Positions 58,651 through 64,000 of a stretch of 64,000 nt of DNA are shown here, in pieces. The stretch covers positions 138,574 through 202,573 of the forward strand of contig DALZEF010000003.1 in NCBI GenBank assembly GCA_031979385.1. Reading direction: 5' to 3'. The translations under genes were made by a program, and so were the position numbers. The notes under the pieces were generated by a model. The model did not search any database and had not been told where the DNA came from. It worked only from the letters and a program-made list of their open reading frames with translations. Each line of letters begins with the position of its first letter. Positions within the stretch are counted from its first letter, which is position 1. This stretch comes from Timonella sp031979385 (lineage in GTDB: Bacteria > Actinomycetota > Actinomycetes > Actinomycetales > Cellulomonadaceae).

Positions 58651-58750
58651 CTTGAGACGTATGTGGGGAGACATCACGAGGTCCATACGCGCGGGATTCC
58701 CGTCCACGTCAGACACTCGCCCGCGTATGTGGCGGGCTCAGAGCAGATGT

Positions 58751-60226
58751 CTAACGCAGCCCCAGCTTCTTTGAGCAGTGTGGCCACTGGCCCCAGCCGG
58801 AGCGGGCCTGAAGGATCTTTGCGCGCTTCAACTGTTCCGCCGGAGTGGCCTGGCTTGGCAGCCCCGTACCGCCCACGGACTTCCATGTAGAAACTGAGAA
58901 CTGGTACAGGCCGTGGTAAAGGCCATTACTGGACACGATCGTTGGATTTCCACTGGACTCACACTGCGCCAGCTTCGCCCACACGTCATCCCCTGCATTG
59001 GACTGCGGCTGTTCATCCGAGGACGACTCGTTGGCAGACGAGTTCGAAGATGAACTGCCCGAGGCAGACGATTTCGAAGATGAACTGCCCGACGAGCTAC
59101 TGCTGGAAGAACCACTGTTTGACGAACTGGAACGTGGCGTTGTTACAACCACTGGACGTTCCTTGGTTCCCACCACGACAACCTGGTCGACAGGTTCCGC
59201 GATGAGTTCCTCGGAGACCTTCTTGCGTGACTCCTTCACGCCATCAACTGTGACAACCTCATAGGTTGCTACGGATTCGCCCTTTTTTCCAGCGGTCCGC
59301 ACCAGCTTACCGAGGTCTTCAAAACGGGTGTTGTCTTTGACCGTCTTGGTCTCGAAGTCGATCTTGGTTTTCTTGGTCTCGCTCGTGATGTCCACGCGCT
59401 GGATAACGAGAGTGACAATTTCACCGACGTTTCCGTCGAGCGCCAGTGCGAGTGTCTCGCCGTCACGCCCACCAGCACGATTACGCACATCATCAGACTT
59501 CTCGTCATCGTCCGACGCCTGTGCTGTCTCCTCGTCCGTGACACCGACACTGGTCGCGCCGACTGGGAGGGTTTGGATGGAGAGACGGTCATCATCGCCG
59601 AGGACGATGCCCTGGGTGCGGAGAATGTCTGCGACTTCGCCGTGGCCTTCCTCGAGGATCGTGTTGCGCCCATCCACAAGGACCGCGACTGGGCCGTCAG
59701 TGTTGAGGCGCAAACCTAGGTCAACGCGTTCCTGTCCACGAGAACGGGAGGCAACGAGTACCACGTCATCGCCCTGCGTGGACATGCCGGAAAGAAGCTC
59801 ATCGGCGTCGAGAGCCGTTGTTTTGAAGGTCTCGAGCTCACCGTCACGTTCAACGGTGACTTCGCGCTGATAGCGGATGATGACCTCGCTGTCCTTGGAC
59901 AGGACCGCGTTCGTCGAGGGAACTACGAGGTCACCTTCGCCTAGGACAATGTCGTTCTCTTCGAGGACGCCTCCGACCGAACCGGCGAAGGTGGTGACCT
60001 GCGTGGTGGTTCCGTCGATGTCAAGGGTTACGGTCTTGTGTGCTGCGGCGTAGGCTCCGCCGCCAACCACTGTGGTTGCTACGAGTGCGCTCGAGAGAAG
60101 GTAGACAAGGGGTTTCTTCACGTTATTCCAGACGTGGTGCGGCCCGGCCACGGCTGCGTGCACACGTGGTGCTGTGATGGCCGCCCGTTGAGGGCTGTCC
60201 TCCGCATAATGGCCGTCCAGGGCCAT
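58751..60226 (-). CDS. RpfB-like resuscitation-promoting factor (DUF348/G5/transglycosylase)
   Basis: Starting at 60226 the protein has 491 residues; the frame is open to 60280. A membrane segment (KKPLVYLLSSALVATTVVGGG, near residue 35) is followed by three DUF348-like repeats, a G5 domain (about 275-355: ESVATYEVVTVDGVKES), a long poly-Ser linker, and a C-terminal Rpf domain opening VWAKLAQCESSGNP, with the catalytic Glu in CESSG, and ending CSKKLGL. Rpf enzymes cut peptidoglycan and can stimulate dormant cells. The DUF348 block is interrupted by an acidic insert (QASDDDEKSDDV). Position next to ksgA matches mycobacterial rpfB. Confidence 0.92.
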   Translation of the reverse strand: MALDGHYAEDSPQRAAITAPRVHAAVAGPHHVWNNVKKPLVYLLSSALVATTVVGGGAYAAAHKTVTLDIDGTTTQVTTFAGSVGGVLEENDIVLGEGDLVVPSTNAVLSKDSEVIIRYQREVTVERDGELETFKTTALDADELLSGMSTQGDDVVLVASRSRGQERVDLGLRLNTDGPVAVLVDGRNTILEEGHGEVADILRTQGIVLGDDDRLSIQTLPVGATSVGVTDEETAQASDDDEKSDDVRNRAGGRDGETLALALDGNVGEIVTLVIQRVDITSETKKTKIDFETKTVKDNTRFEDLGKLVRTAGKKGESVATYEVVTVDGVKESRKKVSEELIAEPVDQVVVVGTKERPVVVTTPRSSSSNSGSSSSSSSGSSSSKSSASGSSSSNSSANESSSDEQPQSNAGDDVWAKLAQCESSGNPTIVSSNGLYHGLYQFSVSTWKSVGGTGLPSQATPAEQLKRAKILQARSGWGQWPHCSKKLGLR

Positions 60227-60579
60227 TCTCGTGAGGCTGAGGTCTTGTCCGATCACGAGCCCGGCAACTGCTGTTGCCACTGCGATCAGACGGATGTGAC
60301 CGTCTTACCACCTACAAAACGCAAAGCCGCTCCGGCTTTCCAACCTCCGACGTTATAGGAGAACTGAGGGATGACGCTAGGTTTTGGTGAGGCAAAGACC
60401 GTCAAGAAACAGGAAAAACAGCAGTGTTTTTGGCTATTTTCTGCGGATTGTCTGTTCGCTCACGTCGCAGAGATTTGCCCTACTGTTCAGGCTTCGTGAC
60501 CAGATGGCGGACACCATAGAACGCAAAGACACCATGGGGAGGTCTCGCCTCCCAATGTGTGCTGTGCGGTGAGGGCGGC
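60227..60579. other. Gene-free stretch between the two G5/DUF348 genes
   Basis: Apart from the possible N-terminal extension of the rpfB-like gene (to 60280) there is no coding sequence. A TGGGGAGG/CCTCCCAA stem (60535-60555) just after the upstream gene may terminate it. Confidence 0.6.
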
Positions 60580-61776
60580 TCAGTACCAGTTCTTGCGTTG
60601 CGAGTGATCCCAAGCGCCACACGGCGTCCCGTAGCGTCCGGAGATATACTGCAAACCCCAGGTGATCTGGGTTTTGGCGTTGGTTCTCCAGTCGGCCGCC
60701 ACAGACGCCATCTTGGTTCCAGGGTATGCCTGCGGGATTCCGTATGCACCGGAACTGCTGTTGGCTGCCTGCACGCGCCAGTTGCTCTCTTTGGTCCACA
60801 ACTTGTCGAGGCAGGCGAACTGCGATTCGTCCCAGCCGCGTTCCGCGACCATGGTCTTACCGAGTGCCCGTGCTTCCTTGGGAGTGAGCACCTTCGCGGA
60901 CGGATCGCCAACGTCAAGGGTGCCGATCCCAATGATCTCGTCTTGTGGTTCCACGAGCACCGATCGTGCCAGGACGACGCGGTCCGCCTCTTCACCGCCA
61001 AGCGTTGAGATGTCGTAGGTGGTCACGGCTTTTCCCACGCGTCCTTTTTGGAGCACGACCTTTTCGCCCTTGACCAGGCCCGGGTCCTCGCGCTCGATTG
61101 TCTCGAAAGCAAGTGTTTCCGTGATGGTGTCTGCGCTGCTGCCAGCCCGGCTGACGGTGATCTCTTGTCTGTCCTCGAGCCAGGCGTCCAAGTCAGCCGA
61201 GACCACGTCGCCCTCTTCAAGTACGACGTCGAGTTCCAGCAGCAGGTCACGTACGGTTGACTGAAGGGTGGTCGTCACCATCGTGTTGTCGTCGATGGAG
61301 ACGGTGATTTCCTTGAGGGTCTGGATGGTCAGCAGGTCGCGTCCAACCTGAGTTCCCCGTGAAGCGGAGACTTCCGCGCCAAAGGCCCGGGTGCCCATTT
61401 CGTCGAGTACGTCTCCGACTGTGGCGGCGTTGGTGGTGAGGATTTCGCGACGTCCATCGATTTCGACTTCGATGTCTTTTGCGGTGCGTACGGTGATGGA
61501 GTCGCCGTTGTCCAGCTTTGACTCGAGCGTCGGGTAGACGATGTCTCCGTCAGTGACGAGCACATCGGCTGCGGCGAGTGCGTCGGCAACGGTTCTCCCC
61601 ATGAAGTTGACTTCACTCACGCGTCCGTCGACGTCCACGTTGAGGGTCTTGTTCAGGGAGACGTAGCCGAGCGGTCCTGTCACCAGGACCGCGAGAACGG
61701 CCACACGCGCAACCCACTGGGTTGGCGTGCTCCACGCGTGTACGAACAAGGGAACTCCGGTTGCTGTGCTTTTCAT
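60580..61776 (-). CDS. G5/DUF348 protein with a lysozyme-like transglycosylase domain (not Rpf)
   Basis: The 398-residue protein has a basic N-terminus, one membrane segment (RVAVLAVLVTGPLGYVSL, about 24-41), three DUF348-like repeats, a G5 domain (about 205-285: KAVTTYDISTLGGEEA), and a C-terminal catalytic domain of about 95 residues. That domain has the putative catalytic Glu in LWTKESNW, then SSSGAYGIPQAYPGTKM and WGLQYISGRYGTPCGAW. It resembles the SLT or aggregation-promoting-factor type rather than Rpf. The start ATG coincides with the end of a family A repeat (61774). It is a tandem paralogue of the rpfB-like gene at 58751, with a different enzyme head. Confidence 0.88.
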   Translation of the reverse strand: MKSTATGVPLFVHAWSTPTQWVARVAVLAVLVTGPLGYVSLNKTLNVDVDGRVSEVNFMGRTVADALAAADVLVTDGDIVYPTLESKLDNGDSITVRTAKDIEVEIDGRREILTTNAATVGDVLDEMGTRAFGAEVSASRGTQVGRDLLTIQTLKEITVSIDDNTMVTTTLQSTVRDLLLELDVVLEEGDVVSADLDAWLEDRQEITVSRAGSSADTITETLAFETIEREDPGLVKGEKVVLQKGRVGKAVTTYDISTLGGEEADRVVLARSVLVEPQDEIIGIGTLDVGDPSAKVLTPKEARALGKTMVAERGWDESQFACLDKLWTKESNWRVQAANSSSGAYGIPQAYPGTKMASVAADWRTNAKTQITWGLQYISGRYGTPCGAWDHSQRKNWY

Positions 61777-61804
61777 TGCCGACGAGCCGTCGCCTTCCAG
61801 CGCC
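61774..61804. repeat. Family A repeat copy overlapping a start codon
   Basis: CATTGCCGACGAGCCGTC (61774-61791) followed by CCAGCGCC (61797-61804). On the minus strand its end CGGCAAT plus G forms the ATG of the G5 protein. Confidence 0.55.
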
Positions 61805-61981
61805 GCTCACGTCTTCGGATGGTCTCTCTGGGGCGGCAGGTGAACTCATCGCTGTGAGTGCACGGGTGGCGTTGGGGAACGAACAAATATGCCTTATCTA
61901 CGGTAGCGTAGGACACCCCTTAAGGTCACTAGCGATAAGTCCCCAAACTGCTATGGATCGTTTCCGGACAGCGACGCGAGA

Positions 61982-62893
61982 TCACCAGGTTCCGTAAACA
62001 CGCTGGGTGTTGGTCTCAATGAACGTGCAGGCCTCCTCGAGTGAGACATCCTTGACCTCAGCGATCTTGCGGACGGTATGCGGGGTCAGGTACGGGGCGT
62101 TGGGTCGACCTCGGAACGGGTGTGGCGTGAGATAGGGCGCGTCCGTTTCCACCAGAATCAGTCCCTGGTCTGCGGTGCGAAGTGCGTCCCGCAGCCCTTC
62201 GTTTGCGCCGAAGGTGACTGGTCCCGCAAACGACATGAACCAGCCGTGTTCGTTGGCGACCCGTGCCATCTCCGCATCTCCGGAGAAGCAATGGAACACG
62301 GTGCGTTCGGGAGCACCATCACGCAGCAGCACGTCAATCACGTCGGCGTGCGCATCTCGGTCATGGATCTGGAGTGCTAAACCCAGTTCCTTGGCCAGGG
62401 CGATGTGCGCGCGGAACGACTCAATCTGAGTGACCCGACCCTGCGGCCCGGTGCGAAACCAGTCCAAGCCGGTCTCTCCGATAGCCACGATCCCTGGGTG
62501 TCGGGCCAGTCGTCCGATCTCGGCGATCGCATCGTCAAGCGACACCTCATGTCGCGCCATATAGTGTGGTTCCAAGCCGTCCGGGCCGAGGTCAGCGGTA
62601 CGGGCATGAAGAGGAGCCTCGTTCGGATGGATCGCCACGGCCCCCGCCAACTCCGCGTGCGCTTCGATCAGCGGTATGGTTGCCCTCGCCGAGTCGAGAT
62701 CACAGCCCACTTGGACCATCCGCGCAACGCCAACGGACTTCGACATCGCAATCACCTCGTCGATGTTCGGGGCAGCAACCCCGCCCCGAGCAACGTCGCC
62801 GAGCGATTCAAGGTGCGTGTGATTATCCGTTACCGGGAGCGGAAGCGGCTCGGGTGCCGGAGGCCACGAATAGTCGCGTTCTTTACGAGCCAC
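61982..62893 (-). CDS. TatD family metal-dependent hydrolase
   Basis: The 303-residue TIM-barrel protein carries NHTHLESLGD (the HxH metal site), the AIGETGLDWFRTGP signature with the catalytic Glu, FRAHIALAKELGLALQIHDRDA and the C-terminal VETDAPYLTPHPFRGRPNAP. TatD-type enzymes act as DNases. The start is GTG at 62893. As in mycobacteria it lies between metG and the rpf genes. Confidence 0.94.
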   Translation of the reverse strand: MARKERDYSWPPAPEPLPLPVTDNHTHLESLGDVARGGVAAPNIDEVIAMSKSVGVARMVQVGCDLDSARATIPLIEAHAELAGAVAIHPNEAPLHARTADLGPDGLEPHYMARHEVSLDDAIAEIGRLARHPGIVAIGETGLDWFRTGPQGRVTQIESFRAHIALAKELGLALQIHDRDAHADVIDVLLRDGAPERTVFHCFSGDAEMARVANEHGWFMSFAGPVTFGANEGLRDALRTADQGLILVETDAPYLTPHPFRGRPNAPYLTPHTVRKIAEVKDVSLEEACTFIETNTQRVYGTW

Positions 62894-62924
62894 AGAAATA
62901 CCTCACTACACGATCCACTTGTTT

Positions 62925-62998
62925 GTCACGAACTACATTCGTTTCGTTTCGGCCGGGGTCTGCTTCGCAAAACCCCTACTCTCCGCTTCGTCCGTATC
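62925..62998. repeat. Diverged family C repeat copy, inverted
   Basis: The stretch from GTCACGAAC to TCCGTATC follows the reverse complement of the 95-bp unit at 50382, with the inner GGGGTCTGCTTCGC-AAAACCCC hairpin kept. Confidence 0.6.
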
Positions 62999-63017
62999 AG
63001 TCGAACACACGACAAGT

Positions 63018-63047
63018 GTGGCCGGCCCGCACAAGCGAACCGGCCAC
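63018..63047 (-). terminator. Terminator-like hairpin after metG
   Basis: GTGGCCGG and CCGGCCAC form an 8-bp GC stem between two family C copies. Confidence 0.55.
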
Positions 63048-63061
63048 GACTGTACTTACTG

Positions 63062-63142
63062 GTTACGAACTTTCGTCCGTTACGCCCCGGCTGAGGTTTG
63101 CTTCCCGAAGCCTACTCTCCGGCTGCATTACCTTGTCCGCAA
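63062..63142. repeat. Family C repeat copy, inverted
   Basis: GTTACGAACTTTCGTCCGTT at its start and CTACTCTCCGGCTGCATTACC with TTGTCCGCAAC at its end match the reverse complement of the unit at 50382. It lies 13 bases after the metG stop. Confidence 0.75.
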
Positions 63143-63155
63143 CTTGTATCTGCTA

Positions 63156-64000
63156 TCAGTCGGTCTCTTCCAAACGTGGGAAGAGGGCCTCGCCCTTGGT
63201 CACCTTGGTGCCGGGCTTAAGCTGGCCAAACTCACCGGCCTGCGCGACAGGTTGTGCATCCAGTGCGCCCAGGTATTCCTCCGCGCCGAGCGAATCCCAC
63301 AGCTTGCCTGCCGCGATCGGCATGACCGGGTTGAGCAGAACCGCGAGCGCCCGCAGGCCCTCAGCGGCGGTCACGAGAATGGTCGCGAGGCGGCCACCCT
63401 GACCGGTTTGGGTCTCGTCCTTTGCAACCTTCCACGGTTCCTGCTCGGTGATGTAGAGGTTGAGTGCATCCACGAGCGTCCACACGGCGTCGATTGCGCG
63501 GTTCGGCGAGATTGCGTCGATCGCAGCATCAGCGTCAGCAACGGCCTTCGCGGCGACCTCAGCGATGCGCTTGTCGGCGTCGGTGAGCTCACCGGCCTGC
63601 GGGAGTTCACCGTCGAAGTACTTGTTGACCATCGCCGCCAGACGGGATGCGAGGTTGCCCCAGCCGTTTGCGAGCGCGGCGTTGTACTGCGCGGCCATGT
63701 CCTCCCAGGAGAACGAGCCGTCCTGACCGAACTGGATCGCGCGCATGAAGTAATAGCGGAATGCGTCCGAGCCGAACGTGTCCACGATCTCGCTCGGTGC
63801 GATACCGGTGAGCTTGGTCTTGCTCATCTTCTCCCCGCCCACGAGCAACCACCCGTGCGCGAAGATGGTCTTGGGCAGCGGTGAACCATAGGCCATGAGC
63901 ATTGCGGGCCAGATGACTGCGTGGAAACGCAGGATGTCCTTGCCGACCAGGTGCACGTTCGCCGGCCAGAACTGGTTGAACAGCTCGGGGGTGTCATTGC
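63156..64000 (-). CDS. metG: Methionyl-tRNA synthetase (5' part outside the window)
   Basis: The reading frame is open through the right edge of the window, so only the C-terminal 280 residues are seen. They begin in the catalytic domain (PELFNQFWPANVHLVGKDI), include the class I KMSKS-type motif as GGEKMSKTKL, and continue with the anticodon-binding helical domain (YYFMRAIQFGQDGSFSWEDM, and the Trp-containing NGWGNLASRL). It charges tRNA-Met. No C-terminal tRNA-binding (EMAP-type) domain is present. The metG-tatD-rpf-ksgA-ispE order is the conserved actinobacterial one. Confidence 0.95.
   Translation of the reverse strand, partial: NDTPELFNQFWPANVHLVGKDILRFHAVIWPAMLMAYGSPLPKTIFAHGWLLVGGEKMSKTKLTGIAPSEIVDTFGSDAFRYYFMRAIQFGQDGSFSWEDMAAQYNAALANGWGNLASRLAAMVNKYFDGELPQAGELTDADKRIAEVAAKAVADADAAIDAISPNRAIDAVWTLVDALNLYITEQEPWKVAKDETQTGQGGRLATILVTAAEGLRALAVLLNPVMPIAAGKLWDSLGAEEYLGALDAQPVAQAGEFGQLKPGTKVTKGEALFPRLEETD

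Noticed and set aside
59020..59110. Repeat element in the Ser-rich linker of the rpfB-like gene
   Set aside because: The repetition follows from poly-Ser and Asn/Ser codons rather than from the palindromic family.
61777..61981. Cyclic di-AMP (ydaO-type) riboswitch upstream of the wall hydrolase
   Set aside because: Such switches often precede Rpf-like genes in actinobacteria, but I could not find the conserved core; the leader is repeat-derived.

Overview
The window reads as a chromosomal segment of a Gram-positive actinobacterium (Actinomycetota, probably Micrococcales-like; genus not assigned). The evidence is moderately high GC, many GTG/TTG starts, actinobacterial gene neighbourhoods (phosphatase-tlpA-ccdA-resB-ccsB; metG-tatD-rpfB-ksgA-ispE; DUF501-ppx near ftsB and eno), Rpf/G5 cell-wall enzymes, a sortase-type anchor signal and class FadR/GntR gluconate regulators. 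Most of it is core metabolism and information processing. I see no prophage, integrase, transposase gene, CRISPR array or recognisable defence island. One run of 100 Ns (50532-50631) marks an assembly gap inside a repeat array.

Layout. 1-4742: a cytochrome c maturation operon on the minus strand. 4813-12233: yceI, ilvA, an AI-2E-type permease, msrA, a LysR-like sensor domain paired with DUF5997, an FKBP isomerase, a Bax-inhibitor-1 protein and a tRNA with anticodon TAA. 12356-19291: type II NADH dehydrogenase, exopolyphosphatase, DUF501, FtsB-like divisome protein, enolase, MazG. 19442-26538: a secretory and starch-degrading block holding an M11-like metalloprotease and two tandem GH13 alpha-amylases, one free and one apparently wall-anchored. 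27059-32365: a five-gene peptide ABC importer. 32873-43260: mfd, ilvD, pth, short bL25, prs, glmU, tRNA-Gln. 43550-50285: a TetR regulator, an ABC-2 exporter, a GntR regulator, gnd and alanine dehydrogenase. 50382-56298: a 95-bp tandem repeat, MarR, small alarmone synthetase, a DUF4190-like protein, ABC-F, a second GntR and gluconokinase. 56760-64000: ispE, ksgA, two tandem G5/DUF348 wall hydrolases, tatD and the 3' part of metG.

Functional links. Two similar GntR/FCD regulators lie next to gnd and gntK, and the promoters of those two genes share a near-identical 13-bp site overlapping the likely -10, so a gluconate/pentose-phosphate regulon can be read directly from the sequence. The two amylases share one promoter region carrying helically phased TGCA-core sites, and a peptide importer lies just upstream on the same strand, which fits growth on polymers.

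The most unusual content is repetitive DNA. Family A is a palindromic element with termini like ATTGGCGACGAG. It occurs as complete small inverted-repeat elements (46640-46716, 56565-56736) and as fragments, several lying in frame inside protein-coding genes (resB, ccdA, dppC, dppD, ABC-F) or at a start codon (the G5 protein at 61776). Family B is a set of hairpins with a core like TCCGGGTATG, mostly near gene ends. Family C is a 95-bp palindromic unit, tandem around the assembly gap and present as two diverged copies at 62925-63142.
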